DNA of 54,719 bases from Streptomyces mayonensis. Lineage in GTDB: Bacteria > Actinomycetota > Actinomycetes > Streptomycetales > Streptomycetaceae. The position numbers and the translations under genes are program-made. The stretch lies in contig NZ_JACBYP010000049.1 in assembly GCF_018982965.1 (NCBI RefSeq), positions 1 through 54,719 of the forward strand. Direction: 5' to 3'. Positions 20,482-28,854 of this stretch are shown piece by piece (the stretch's first letter is position 1; each line of letters opens with the position of its first letter). The notes beneath the pieces were generated by a model. That model was not told the DNA's origin, did not search any database, and saw nothing but the letters and a program-made list of their open reading frames with translations.

Positions 20482-21568
20482 GGCGCCCGGGCCGAGCGTT
20501 CGTCTCAAACTCACCCTCAGCTACACGGGTTTCCTCATCCTCCCCGCCGTTCTGGTGCTCGCCGCCCTGGCGGCCTTTCTCCTGCGGTACCAGGAGTTGA
20601 CCTGGGACAACGAAGCGGGGGTGATCATCGCGCCGCCGGGCAGGTTCCTCCTGCGCAGCTTCGCCCCGGCGGCGGCCACCGTGATGGCGTTCCTGCTGGT
20701 GTTCGGTCTCGTGGGCGGGTGGATCCTCGCCGGCCGCATGCTCGCTCCCCTGACCCGCATCATGGACGCCACCCGCGCGGCCGCGCCCGGATCGCTCTCG
20801 CACCGTATCCGGCTGCCGGGCCGCCGGGACGAGTTCCGCGAACTCGCCGACGCGTTCGACGCGATGCTCGCGCTGCTCGAAGCGCACGTCGCCGAGCAGC
20901 GCAGATTCGCGGCCAACGCCTCTCATGAGCTGCGTACCCCGCTGGCGATCTCCAAGACGCTCCTCGACGTGGCCGGCACCGATCCGAACCACGACACCGG
21001 CGAAGTCATCGACCGCCTCCGCGCCGTCAACGCCCGGGCGATCGATCTCACGGAGGCACTGCTCCTGCTCAGCCGTGCCGACCAGCGGTCCTTCACCCGC
21101 GAGCCGGTCGACCTGTCCCTCCTGGTGGAAGAGGCCACCGAAACGCTCCTCCCGCTGGCGGAAAAACACGGCGTGACCATCGAAACCGGCGGCGACGTCA
21201 CCCCCACGAGCGGATCGCCGGCGCTCCTGCAGCAGCTGACCACGAACCTCGTGCACAACGCGATCGTCCACAACCTGCCCGGACAGGGCATGGTGTGGGT
21301 CACCACCAGCGCCCAGCCCGGCTCCGTGATGCTCACGGTCGAGAACACCGGCGACAAAATGACTCCGCAACTGGTCTCGACGCTCACCGAACCCTTCCAG
21401 CGGAGCACCGAGCGCATCCACGCCGACCAGGCGGGCGTCGGTCTCGGCCTGGCGATCGTCGCCACCATCACCCGCGCACACGACGGCACCCTCAGCCTCA
21501 CCCCGCGCGACACCAGCGGCCTGCGCATCACGGTGCAACTGCCCGCGCGTACGCACTCGCAGTCGTGA
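20474..21568 (+). CDS. vanS: VanS sensor histidine kinase
   Basis: A 364-residue membrane kinase with GTG start at 20474 inside the end of vanR. TM1 is about residues 15-36 and TM2 about 66-88, separated by a short external loop of roughly 30 residues. This is the small sensor layout of Streptomyces VanS, which binds glycopeptide directly. A HAMP-like linker follows, then the H-box with His151 (NASHELRTPLA), the N-box NLVHNAIVHN and the G-box GVGLGLAIV. It phosphorylates VanR and, without inducer, dephosphorylates it. The external loop is the part most likely to set which glycopeptides induce. Confidence 0.96.
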   Translation: MDRAPGPSVRLKLTLSYTGFLILPAVLVLAALAAFLLRYQELTWDNEAGVIIAPPGRFLLRSFAPAAATVMAFLLVFGLVGGWILAGRMLAPLTRIMDATRAAAPGSLSHRIRLPGRRDEFRELADAFDAMLALLEAHVAEQRRFAANASHELRTPLAISKTLLDVAGTDPNHDTGEVIDRLRAVNARAIDLTEALLLLSRADQRSFTREPVDLSLLVEEATETLLPLAEKHGVTIETGGDVTPTSGSPALLQQLTTNLVHNAIVHNLPGQGMVWVTTSAQPGSVMLTVENTGDKMTPQLVSTLTEPFQRSTERIHADQAGVGLGLAIVATITRAHDGTLSLTPRDTSGLRITVQLPARTHSQS

Positions 21569-21570
21569 AA

Positions 21571-21603
21571 CGGGCCCCGCCCACCGCCGGAGCGGGGGCG
21601 GGG
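21571..21603 (+). terminator. Possible terminator after vanRS
   Basis: GCCCCGCC and GGGCGGGGC can pair around ACCGCCGGAGC-type loop sequence directly after the vanS stop. It would separate the vanRS transcript from the vanHAX promoter. Confidence 0.5.
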
Positions 21604-21623
21604 CGGGGCAGGACGCGGCAGGC

Positions 21624-21661
21624 TGCGTATCGGCAACGTATCGAAAACCGCATACGTCACG
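21624..21661 (+). promoter_or_regulatory. VanR operator and promoter region of vanHAX
   Basis: Two direct copies of CGTATCG (21626-21632, 21637-21643) are 11 bases apart, as OmpR-family dimers require, followed by AAAA and an inverted CATACG (21651-21656). Across 50 aligned bases it matches the region before vanK at 37 positions, at almost the same distance from the start codon. Confidence 0.85.
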
Positions 21662-21689
21662 GCAACATCCTGTTTCCTTGAATGGAGGC

Positions 21690-22742
21690 ATGACCTCCAG
21701 CGAACCAGTGGGAATCACCGCTTTCGGATGTGGGCGGGACGAAGCTGCGCGGTTCCGGGAGCTGGCGCCCCGATTCGGGGTGACGCCGACGATCACAGAG
21801 GCCGCGGTGTCGGAGGAGACCGCCCATCTGGCCTCCGGAAACCGGTGCGTCAGCGTCGGGCACAAGACCCGCGTCACCCCGGCGACACTTCGGGCGCTGA
21901 GCCGGGCCGGCGTCTCCTACCTCTCCACCAGAAGCATCGGGTACGACCACATCGACGTGGACCACGCGGGCCGCGTCGGCATTTCCGTCGGGAACGTCTC
22001 GTATTCCCCCGACAGCGTCGCCGACTACACGGTGATGATGATGCTGATGGCGGTGCGCCACGCCAAGTCCACGGTCCGCCGCGTGGATGTGCACGACTAC
22101 CGGCTGCACGACGTACGAGGCAGAGAGCTGCGCGACCTGACCGTCGGCGTGGTCGGAACGGGACGCATCGGCACGGCCGTCATGGAAAGGCTGCGCGCCT
22201 TCGGATGCCGGACGGTGACGTACGACGGAAACCGTTCCGGTGAGTCCGGCGGCTCCAGTGGCCCCGGCCCGGCCGGCTCTCCCGGCGCTCCCGGCTCTCC
22301 CGGCTCCGCGGGCTCCCTCGGTGAGGAGGTGTCGCTCGACGAACTGCTGAGGTCGAGTGACGTCGTCACCCTCCACGCGCCGCTCACCACCGAATCGCAC
22401 CACCTTCTCGACCGCGACCGCATCCAGAGCATGAAAAGGGGCGCGTTCGTGGTCAACACCGGGCGCGGGGCCCTCATCGACACGACCGCGCTGGTCGCGG
22501 CCCTGGAGGACGGACGCCTGGGTGGTGTCGCCCTGGATGTCGTCGAGGGCGAGGAAGGCGTGTTCTACGCCGACCGACGGAACGAGCCCGTCGACAGCAA
22601 ACCACTGCTGCGGCTGCAGGAAATGCCGAACGCGTTCATCAGTCCGCACACCGCGTTCTACACGGACCGCGCCCTGAGCGACACGGTCGAGAACTCGATC
22701 ACCAACTGTCTGGAATTCGAAAGCAGGAATCAGCATGTCTAA
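21690..22742 (+). CDS. vanH: VanH D-lactate dehydrogenase
   Basis: A 350-residue D-specific 2-hydroxyacid dehydrogenase that reduces pyruvate to D-lactate for VanA. It shows the family N-terminus GITAFGCGRDEA, the NAD-binding GTGRIG (from residue 156), the catalytic Arg region NTGRGALID and the catalytic His320 in SPHTAFY. Residues about 183-211 are a Gly/Ser/Pro-rich collagen-like insert absent from the enterococcal enzyme. The start is uncertain: the ATG at 21690 has GGAGG only one base away, a TTG at 21678 is possible, and the conserved sequence begins near the GTG at 21708. It overlaps vanA by eight bases. Confidence 0.96.
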   Translation: MTSSEPVGITAFGCGRDEAARFRELAPRFGVTPTITEAAVSEETAHLASGNRCVSVGHKTRVTPATLRALSRAGVSYLSTRSIGYDHIDVDHAGRVGISVGNVSYSPDSVADYTVMMMLMAVRHAKSTVRRVDVHDYRLHDVRGRELRDLTVGVVGTGRIGTAVMERLRAFGCRTVTYDGNRSGESGGSSGPGPAGSPGAPGSPGSAGSLGEEVSLDELLRSSDVVTLHAPLTTESHHLLDRDRIQSMKRGAFVVNTGRGALIDTTALVAALEDGRLGGVALDVVEGEEGVFYADRRNEPVDSKPLLRLQEMPNAFISPHTAFYTDRALSDTVENSITNCLEFESRNQHV

Positions 22743-23802
22743 GGCCAGGCTCAGGGTCGGAATCCTGTTCGGTGGCTGCTCGGAGGAACACCCCATCTCC
22801 GTCAAGTCCGCGCAGGAGATCGCACGGAACCTCGACCCGGGAACGTACGAGCCGTACTTCGTCGGGATCACGCGCGACGGCGCCTGGAAACTCTGCGAGG
22901 GCCCCGCCGCGGAGTGGGAGAGCGGCGCACACCGGTCCGCCACGCTGTCGCCGGACCGCGCCGTGCACGGACTGCTCGTCCTCGACGAGGGGAAGTACGA
23001 GACGGTCCACCTGGATGTCGTGGTGCCGGTCCTGCACGGCAGGCTCGGGGAGGACGGCGCGGTCCAGGGCCTGCTGGAACTGTCCGGAATCCCGTACGTG
23101 GGCTGTGACGTCCAGAGTTCCGCACTGGGCATGGACAAGTCCCTCGCCTATACCGTCGCCGCCGGTGCCGGTATCGCCACCCCGCGGTTCTGGACGGTCG
23201 CGGCGGGCGAGGAGATCGACGCCGGCTGGCTCACCTATCCGGTCTTCGTGAAGCCGGCCCGTTCGGGATCGTCCTTCGGGGTCAGCAAGGTGACACAAGC
23301 GGAGGAACTGCCGGCCGCGCTGGACGTCGCCCGGCGGTACGACACGAAGGTCCTGGTCGAGGAGGCGGTCGTCGGCAGCGAGGTCGGATGCGCCATCCTG
23401 GGCGGCGGAACGGACCTGACCGTGGGAGAGGTCGACCGCATCGCCCTGTCCCACGGGTTCTTCCGGATCCACCAGGAGGACGCGCCCGAGACCGGCTCCG
23501 ACAACTCGACGCCCGTCGTCCCCGCCGACATCCCGGCCGCGTCCCGGGCACGCGTCCAGGAAGTGGCGAAGTCCGTCTACCGTGCGCTGGGCTGCAGCGG
23601 GCTCGCCCGGGTGGACCTGTTCCTCAAGGACGACGGGCAGGTCGTCCTCAACGAGGTCAACACCTTCCCCGGCATGACCTCCTACAGCCGCTATCCGAGG
23701 ATGATGGCCGCCGCCGGTCTTCCGCTGTCCGAAGTGATCGACCGCCTGGTGGACGGGACGCTCGCCGGGCACCCGCACCGGACGGAGCAGGACCGTGCGT
23801 AA
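22735..23802 (+). CDS. vanA: VanA-type D-alanine--D-lactate ligase
   Basis: A 355-residue ATP-grasp ligase forming D-Ala-D-Lac. Key regions are ILFGGCSEEHPISVKSA at the N-terminus, the ATP-grasp YPVFVKPARSGSSFG, and the omega-loop FRIHQE. There His246, equivalent to VanA His244, selects D-lactate over D-alanine. The C-terminal VLNEVNTFPG supplies Mg ligands. Length and sequence follow enterococcal VanA closely. It overlaps vanH before it and vanX after it by eight bases each, so the three should be made in step. Confidence 0.97.
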   Translation: MSKARLRVGILFGGCSEEHPISVKSAQEIARNLDPGTYEPYFVGITRDGAWKLCEGPAAEWESGAHRSATLSPDRAVHGLLVLDEGKYETVHLDVVVPVLHGRLGEDGAVQGLLELSGIPYVGCDVQSSALGMDKSLAYTVAAGAGIATPRFWTVAAGEEIDAGWLTYPVFVKPARSGSSFGVSKVTQAEELPAALDVARRYDTKVLVEEAVVGSEVGCAILGGGTDLTVGEVDRIALSHGFFRIHQEDAPETGSDNSTPVVPADIPAASRARVQEVAKSVYRALGCSGLARVDLFLKDDGQVVLNEVNTFPGMTSYSRYPRMMAAAGLPLSEVIDRLVDGTLAGHPHRTEQDRA

Positions 23803-24418
23803 GGACTTCGTCTTCATAGACGAGTACATGCCCGGGATCCGCTGGGACGCCAAGTACGCCACCTGGGACAACTTCACCGGAAAACCGGTCGACGGGTACC
23901 TGGCCAATCGCATCGTCGGCACCAGGGCCCTGTGTGCGGCGTTGCAGAGCGCGCGGGAAGAGGCGGCCTCGCACGGATTCGGCCTGCTGCTCTGGGACGG
24001 GTACCGCCCGCAGCGCGCCGTGGACTCCTTCCTGCGCTGGTCGCGGCAGCCGGAGGACGGCCGCACCAAGGACCGCCACTACCCCAACATCGAACGGCCC
24101 GAGATGTTCGAGAAGGGGTATGTGGCCGCCAAGTCGGGTCACAGCCGCGGCAGTACCGTCGACCTGACGCTGTACCACCTGGACAACGGCGACCTCGCCG
24201 CCATGGGTGGCGACCACGACCTGATGGACTCGGTCTCGCACCACGGGGCGGAAGGTGTCCCGCAGGCCGCGGCGGACAACCGCAGGCGGCTCCGCTCCAT
24301 CATGGAGAGCAGCGGGTTCGACTCCTACGCCTGCGAGTGGTGGCACTACACACTCCAGGACGAGCCCTACCCGGACGCCTATTTCGACTTCCCCATCACA
24401 CAGGCGAGTCTGGGATGA
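23795..24418 (+). CDS. vanX: VanX D-Ala-D-Ala dipeptidase
   Basis: A 207-residue zinc dipeptidase that destroys D-Ala-D-Ala so that only the D-Lac depsipeptide enters the wall. Zinc ligands His116, Asp123 (SGHSRGSTVDLTL) and His184 with general base Glu181 (CEWWHY), plus Arg71 (WDGYRP), are all present and at the same numbers as in the enterococcal enzyme. The start is the GTG at 23795, inside vanA. Its stop overlaps the ATG of murF2 (ATGA). Confidence 0.98.
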   Translation: MRKDFVFIDEYMPGIRWDAKYATWDNFTGKPVDGYLANRIVGTRALCAALQSAREEAASHGFGLLLWDGYRPQRAVDSFLRWSRQPEDGRTKDRHYPNIERPEMFEKGYVAAKSGHSRGSTVDLTLYHLDNGDLAAMGGDHDLMDSVSHHGAEGVPQAAADNRRRLRSIMESSGFDSYACEWWHYTLQDEPYPDAYFDFPITQASLG

Positions 24419-25788
24419 ACACGGCGATGCCCCGGCCGTCCGGCTCCTCCGCCCCGCGCCCCCTCTCCCTGGCCGAGATCGCCGCGCTCGTCGGCGGCCG
24501 GGTCGCGGGGGACGCGGCCGTCACCGTGCGTGCGCCGGCCGTACTCGACAGCCGGCTCGGCGAACCCGGCGGTCTCTTCGTCGCCATGGCCGGTGAGCAC
24601 GTCGACGGCCACGACTACGCCGGCCGCACCCGCGCGACCGCCGTGCTCGGCTCGCGGCCGACGCCCCTGCCCACGGTCGTCGTCGACGACGTACCGGCCG
24701 CACTGCAGACACTCGCCGCCCATGCCGTGGCCCGGCTGCGCGAGCGGCTGACCGTTGTCGCGGTGACGGGCTCGCAGGGCAAGACCAGCACCAAGGATCT
24801 GCTGTCCGTGGTCCTCTCGGGCGCCGGGCCGACGGTCGCCACCCACGGCTCGTACAACAACGAACTCGGTGTGCCGCTGACCATGCTGCGCGCCGGCCCG
24901 CACACCCGTTTCCTCGCCCTGGAGATGGGCGCCCGCCACGTCGGTGACATAGCCCGCCTCACCGGCCTGGTCGCACCCGACGTCGCGGTCGTGCTCAACG
25001 TCGGCAAGGCCCACATCGGGGAGTTCGGCTCGCGCGCGGCCATCGAACGGACCAAGGGCGAACTGGTGCGCGGCCTCGCACCCGGCGGCACCGCCGTCCT
25101 CAACGCCGACGACCCCCGCGTCGTCGCGATGCGTGCGCTGACCGACGGGCCGGTCCTGACCTTCGGCCGCGCCGAGCACGCCGACGTGCGCATCGAGGAC
25201 CTGGTCCTGGACCGCCGGGGCCGGGCGACCTTCACGCTGCGCGCCGCCGACGCCCCGGCCCGGGTCGCGCTGCCGTTCGTGGGCGCCCACCAGGCGCTCA
25301 ACGCGGCGGCGGCCGCCGCGGCGGGGCTCGCGGCCGGCGTTCCCCTGGTCACCTCGGCGGTGGCCCTCAGCACCGCCTCACTGTCCAGGTGGCGTTTGGA
25401 ACTGCGCACCCTGGCCTGCGGCGCGACCCTGCTCAACGACTCCTACAACGCCAACCCCGACTCCACTCGCGCCGCCCTGGACACGCTCGCGTCCATGGCG
25501 GGCCGCCGCCGTATCGCCGTACTCGGCGCGATGCTCGAACTCGGCGCCGACAGCGAGGCCGAACACCGGGCGGTGGGCGCCTACGCGGCCGCGCGCGCCG
25601 ACCTGGTCGCCGTCGTCGGCGACACCGCCCGTCCCGTCGCCGAGGCCGCGGGGGAGCGGGCGATCGCACTCTCCGACAACGAATCGGCCGTCGGCTGGCT
25701 GCGCGAGCAGCTCACCGACGGCGACATCGTCCTGGTCAAGGCATCGCGCGGCGGCCGCCTCGACGAGGTGGCCGCCGCACTGGGGTGA
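24415..25788 (+). CDS. murF: MurF-type UDP-MurNAc-tripeptide ligase in the van operon (murF2)
   Basis: A 457-residue Mur ligase. The N-terminal UDP-substrate domain is followed by the ATP P-loop TGSQGKTSTKD, the NNELGVPLTML region, LEMGARHVGDIA, the conserved Lys/His region NVGKAHIGEFGS, and the C-terminal NDSYNANPDST. It is translationally coupled to vanX, which points to adding D-Ala-D-Lac to UDP-MurNAc-tripeptide rather than serving as the housekeeping copy. Glycopeptide producers such as S. toyocaensis are reported to carry a similar extra murF; the S. coelicolor van locus does not. Specificity for D-Lac is inferred from context. Confidence 0.93.
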   Translation: MNTAMPRPSGSSAPRPLSLAEIAALVGGRVAGDAAVTVRAPAVLDSRLGEPGGLFVAMAGEHVDGHDYAGRTRATAVLGSRPTPLPTVVVDDVPAALQTLAAHAVARLRERLTVVAVTGSQGKTSTKDLLSVVLSGAGPTVATHGSYNNELGVPLTMLRAGPHTRFLALEMGARHVGDIARLTGLVAPDVAVVLNVGKAHIGEFGSRAAIERTKGELVRGLAPGGTAVLNADDPRVVAMRALTDGPVLTFGRAEHADVRIEDLVLDRRGRATFTLRAADAPARVALPFVGAHQALNAAAAAAAGLAAGVPLVTSAVALSTASLSRWRLELRTLACGATLLNDSYNANPDSTRAALDTLASMAGRRRIAVLGAMLELGADSEAEHRAVGAYAAARADLVAVVGDTARPVAEAAGERAIALSDNESAVGWLREQLTDGDIVLVKASRGGRLDEVAAALG

Positions 25789-25859
25789 CCTCGCGGACCC
25801 TGGAGTGACTTCGCGGACCCTGGGGTAGCCGCACGGACCCTGGGGTGACCGCACGGTGG
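25780..25859 (+). repeat. 20-base x4 tandem repeat at the murF2 stop
   Basis: Four consecutive 20-base units, each like CTGGGGTGACCTCGCGGACC, start over the last codons of murF2 and end four bases from the vanK stop. The region lies between convergent genes. Confidence 0.92.
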
Positions 25860-25863
25860 GGGC

Positions 25864-27042
25864 TCAGCGCTCGCGCCGCCGCATGTAGAGGTCGAACGCG
25901 CGGTAGACCAGCGGTCGCAGCGGCAGGTCCCACTCCCCGACGTACCGCACCGCCCGTCCCCCGGTGCCGACCTTGAACCGGATCAGGCCCACATGCGGAT
26001 CGGCGGCGTCCAGCGTCGGCGTGATGCCCCGCAGGTCGTACACGTCGCAGCCCGCCGCCATGGAGTCACGGATCATCGCCCACTGGCACGCGTTGGAACC
26101 CCGCACCTCACGCTTGGCCGTCGACGAGGCGCCGTACACGTACCAGGCGTGCGCGCCGACCCGCACCAGAATGGTGGCGGCCACCAACTCGCCCTCGTGG
26201 CGCGCGAGATAGAGCTTGATCCGTTCGGGGTCCTCGGCGCTCAACTCCCCGAACATCGTCTCGAAGTACGCCGCAGGCCGCGGCCTGAACCCGTCGCGCG
26301 CGGCGGTGTGCACGTAGAGCTCGTGGAACGCCGCGAGGTCCGGCGCGCCGCCGAGCGTGACCTCGACCCCCGCCTTCGCGGCCTTCTTGATGTTGCGGCG
26401 CCACTGCTGGTTCATGCCCTTGAGGACGTCGTCCTCGGACCGTCCCGCCAGCGGCACCTCGTACGTGAACTGCGGCTGTCCGGCGCCGAACCCGTCCTCG
26501 GGGCTCTGCGGCAGCCAGCCGGCCTCCCGGAGCCGCCGGCTCACCGCGTCACCGACCGGATCGGCGTGCCCGCCGGGGAGTCCGGTGAGCCGCCGCACCT
26601 CCGGATCGGCCACGCCGTCCTTGACCTGCCCCGCGTCCCAGGTGTGCGTCCGCACCGGCGGGCACAGCCGGATCGCGAACGCGCCGCGGGCCTTGAGGTA
26701 CGCCGCGAGCGGGTCGAGCCACGCACCGATGTCCCCGGACCAGTCGATGTCGGGGCCCCACGGCAGATAGGCGAGCGTGAACCGCGACAGCCCCGGCACC
26801 GGCCGGTGCAGGACGAGCCCCGCGCCCACGAGCCGCCCCCGGTCGAACCAGCCGAGCGACTCGGTGCGCCATTCCGTCTTCACCCGCCCCCACGCAGGGG
26901 TCTGCACGAAGTTGACCGACCGCCGCGTCCGCACGAAGGCCAGGTGCTCGGCGTCGCTGATCGGCACGACGGCCGGCGCCTCGGGAGGGGAGACGGGTGA
27001 TGGTTCACGTGCTGATTCGCGTGCTGGTTCGCGGTAGGGCAT
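25864..27042 (-). CDS. vanK: VanK/FemX-type peptidoglycan interpeptide-bridge transferase
   Basis: A 392-residue Fem-family aminoacyltransferase with paired GNAT-like folds. Diagnostic segments are FVQTPAWGRVKTEWRTESLG near the N-terminus, LAYLPWGPDIDW, QWRRNIKKAAKAGV, and the C-terminal VYGASSTAKREVRGSNACQW with YDLRGI. In S. coelicolor VanK adds the bridge glycine to stem peptides ending in D-Lac, which the normal FemX cannot use, so it is essential once vanHAX is on. Its leader carries the same operator as vanH. An Arg/Glu/Pro-rich stretch of about 25 residues precedes the conserved domain, so a later start is possible. Confidence 0.94.
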   Translation of the reverse strand: MPYREPARESAREPSPVSPPEAPAVVPISDAEHLAFVRTRRSVNFVQTPAWGRVKTEWRTESLGWFDRGRLVGAGLVLHRPVPGLSRFTLAYLPWGPDIDWSGDIGAWLDPLAAYLKARGAFAIRLCPPVRTHTWDAGQVKDGVADPEVRRLTGLPGGHADPVGDAVSRRLREAGWLPQSPEDGFGAGQPQFTYEVPLAGRSEDDVLKGMNQQWRRNIKKAAKAGVEVTLGGAPDLAAFHELYVHTAARDGFRPRPAAYFETMFGELSAEDPERIKLYLARHEGELVAATILVRVGAHAWYVYGASSTAKREVRGSNACQWAMIRDSMAAGCDVYDLRGITPTLDAADPHVGLIRFKVGTGGRAVRYVGEWDLPLRPLVYRAFDLYMRRRER

Positions 27043-27069
27043 GACGTCCAGTCAAGTCGGCCCGGTGTT

Positions 27070-27110
27070 GCCGTCGCGTATCCGCTTTTCGATACGCCGA
27101 CGATATGCGC
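27070..27110 (-). promoter_or_regulatory. VanR operator and promoter region of vanK
   Basis: Read leftward, CATATCG (27107-27101) and CGTATCG (27096-27090) are 11 bases apart, followed by AAAA and GGATACG. Identity to the vanH site continues through GACGGCAACA. It lies 30-70 bases before the vanK start. Confidence 0.85.
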
Positions 27111-27150
27111 CGCCCGTTCCCGCCCGGGGAGGGAGGCCCACCGGGGGCTG

Positions 27151-27567
27151 TCAGCGGTGCAGGCCGTCCGGAGTGCGGAGGCCGAAGCCCAGGGCGCGGG
27201 CGATCGCGATGTTGGTGAGCCAGGACATCCCGAACGTGAAGGGTGCCGCGATGTCCTCGGGACCGTCGCCGAGAAACGAGAAGACGACCATGATGGCGAA
27301 GGGGATCACGGCCCGGTGCAGCAGGTTGTACAGCGGCACGGCCCGCGGCGCGAGCTGTCCCGGCGCGGTGGCCCGGCCGAGCACCGCCAGCCGGGGCAGG
27401 TCGGGCAGTACGGCGCCGAGGGCTGCCGCCGGGATCACCCAGCCGGTGTGCTTGACCACTTCGAAGACGTCCCAGGCCAGCAGGAGGACCCCGAGCACGC
27501 CCCAGGCCACGCGCAGCGGGGCGGGGGTGGAACTCCTTGCCGTGCCGGTGGGTTCGGTACTTGCCAT
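27151..27567 (-). CDS. Small integral membrane protein, DUF4260-like
   Basis: A 138-residue protein from the ATG at 27567 (GAGGAG upstream). Three or four hydrophobic segments are visible: VAWGVLGVLLLAWDVFEVV, VIPAAALGAVLPDLPRLAV, AVIPFAIMVVFSFLG, and the conserved end SWLTNIAIARALGFGLRTPDG. The PDLP...NLLHR...ARALGFGL pattern resembles DUF4260, whose role is unknown. It sits between vanK and the acyl module and could belong to either. No VanR operator was seen directly in front. Confidence 0.75.
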   Translation of the reverse strand: MASTEPTGTARSSTPAPLRVAWGVLGVLLLAWDVFEVVKHTGWVIPAAALGAVLPDLPRLAVLGRATAPGQLAPRAVPLYNLLHRAVIPFAIMVVFSFLGDGPEDIAAPFTFGMSWLTNIAIARALGFGLRTPDGLHR

Positions 27568-27750
27568 GCAGCTCTCCTCGGTGGGGGTGCGGTCGGGCCG
27601 GCCGTCCCGGCCCCGGCGCACGAGCGGCCGTACGTCGAGTATCCCCGCGGTGCACTGGAGCGGCACTGAAGTCGCAGGCGGGGGCCCGGACTTGCCGCGA
27701 GGGCGTCTCCCTGGCCCGGGAAGTCCCGCCGGACCACCAAGACGCCCCCG

Positions 27751-27787
27751 GCCGGGAGGGGCACGGCATCCCGCCCCCCCCTCCCGG
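27751..27787 (-). terminator. Likely terminator of the KAS III/ACP operon
   Basis: GCCGGGAGGGG and CCCCTCCCGGC form an 11-base stem a few bases beyond the stop of the last gene in the leftward acyl module. Confidence 0.75.
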
Positions 27788-27792
27788 CTTCG

Positions 27793-28836
27793 TCACTCCC
27801 GCGGGCGCCAGGGCTCCCAGTCCGGTGCCGTGGTCATCTCCAGTACCGCGCAGGTGCAGCTGAACCCCGAGCCCCCGCCGACGAGCAGGACCCGGTCTCC
27901 CGGGCTCAGTTCGCGCCGTTCGACGAGGTCGTTGAGTCCGGCGATCTGGTCGCCCGCGCCGAGGTGGCCCACCGTGCGGGCGAACTCCCACGTGGACCGT
28001 TCCAGCGGCATGCCGAGCAGCTGCGGGACCTGCCACTCCATCCTGCTGCGCCCGCCGGCCAGCGGCACCACCCGGGTCACGTCGTCACGGCCGATGCCGG
28101 CGTCCGCGAGCGCCGTGTCCACCACGGAGTTCATCACCTCGGCGACCCGCTCCGTGGCCTCCCGGGCACTGCCGTTGGTGCGGATGTAGTGCCCCACTCT
28201 GCCCAGCAGGTCCAGGGGCTCGCCCGAGGGCAGCGGCCGCAGTTCCGGTCCCCGTACGACCGCCTCCAGGGCGTTGTCCGATCCGCTGGCCGTGGACAGC
28301 AGCCGGGCGAAGCCGCTCCGGGCGGAGAGCAGCAGGGCGGTGCCGCCGTCGCCGTACACGAAGCCGGGCTCGCTGCTCCAGCGTCGCACCAGGGGCGCGC
28401 CGAACCGGTCGGCGGTGGTGACCACCGCCGCGGACGTGCCGGTTCCCGAGGCCACCTGGCGGGCCGCGATCGCCAGCGCTCCGAGGCCGCCGTTGCACTC
28501 CTGGTCCAGCCCGTAGGCGAGGACGCCGCGGCCGAGCGCGTGGCCCGCCACGTAGGAGGCCGCGGGCCACATCTCGACGCCCTGGAACCAGATGCCGCTG
28601 TGGATCAGCAGTTTCACGTCGGAGGCGTCCAGACCGGAGCGCTTGAGCGCGGTCGTCGCCGCGTGGACGGCCATGTCGGGGGGTGCCACGGACGCGTCGG
28701 CGACGCTGACGGACAGGATGTCGTCCGCCGCGTGCTGCTCGGCGTCGTAGGCACCGGATTCCAGGGCGGTCTCGGCGGACTCGGGCTCACCGAGCCACAC
28801 CCCCGTGCCCGCCACGTACACGCCTTCCCACCGCAT
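27793..28836 (-). CDS. KAS III-like acyltransferase (CerJ/DpsC type), copy 1
   Basis: A 347-residue thiolase-fold protein of the ketoacyl-ACP synthase III superfamily. The nucleophile is Cys114 (LDQECNGGLGA). There is no FabH-type His in the usual HQAN position and no Asn in a GNTSAAS motif. Instead His291 and Asp296 (TVGHLGAGDQ) are five residues apart, as in the Cys-His-Asp triad described for CerJ, which transfers malonyl to sugar hydroxyls, and in DpsC. So it may move an acyl group from ACP or CoA to a hydroxyl or amine rather than extend a chain. It is the last gene of the module and is separated from the ACP gene by a repeat-filled gap. Confidence 0.88.
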   Translation of the reverse strand: MRWEGVYVAGTGVWLGEPESAETALESGAYDAEQHAADDILSVSVADASVAPPDMAVHAATTALKRSGLDASDVKLLIHSGIWFQGVEMWPAASYVAGHALGRGVLAYGLDQECNGGLGALAIAARQVASGTGTSAAVVTTADRFGAPLVRRWSSEPGFVYGDGGTALLLSARSGFARLLSTASGSDNALEAVVRGPELRPLPSGEPLDLLGRVGHYIRTNGSAREATERVAEVMNSVVDTALADAGIGRDDVTRVVPLAGGRSRMEWQVPQLLGMPLERSTWEFARTVGHLGAGDQIAGLNDLVERRELSPGDRVLLVGGGSGFSCTCAVLEMTTAPDWEPWRPRE

Positions 28837-28854
28837 GAGGTCTCCTCTCTATCG

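Noticed and set aside
21682..21693. A three-codon ORF (ATG GAG GCA TGA) overlapping the vanH start as a leader peptide.
   Set aside because: It arises from the GGAGG and ATG of vanH itself and has no independent ribosome-binding site.
19786..27042. The region as part of a glycopeptide antibiotic gene cluster.
   Set aside because: There is no NRPS, no cross-linking P450 set, and no hydroxyphenylglycine or dihydroxyphenylglycine genes. The single P450 is a generic type. Resistance genes alone do not show production.
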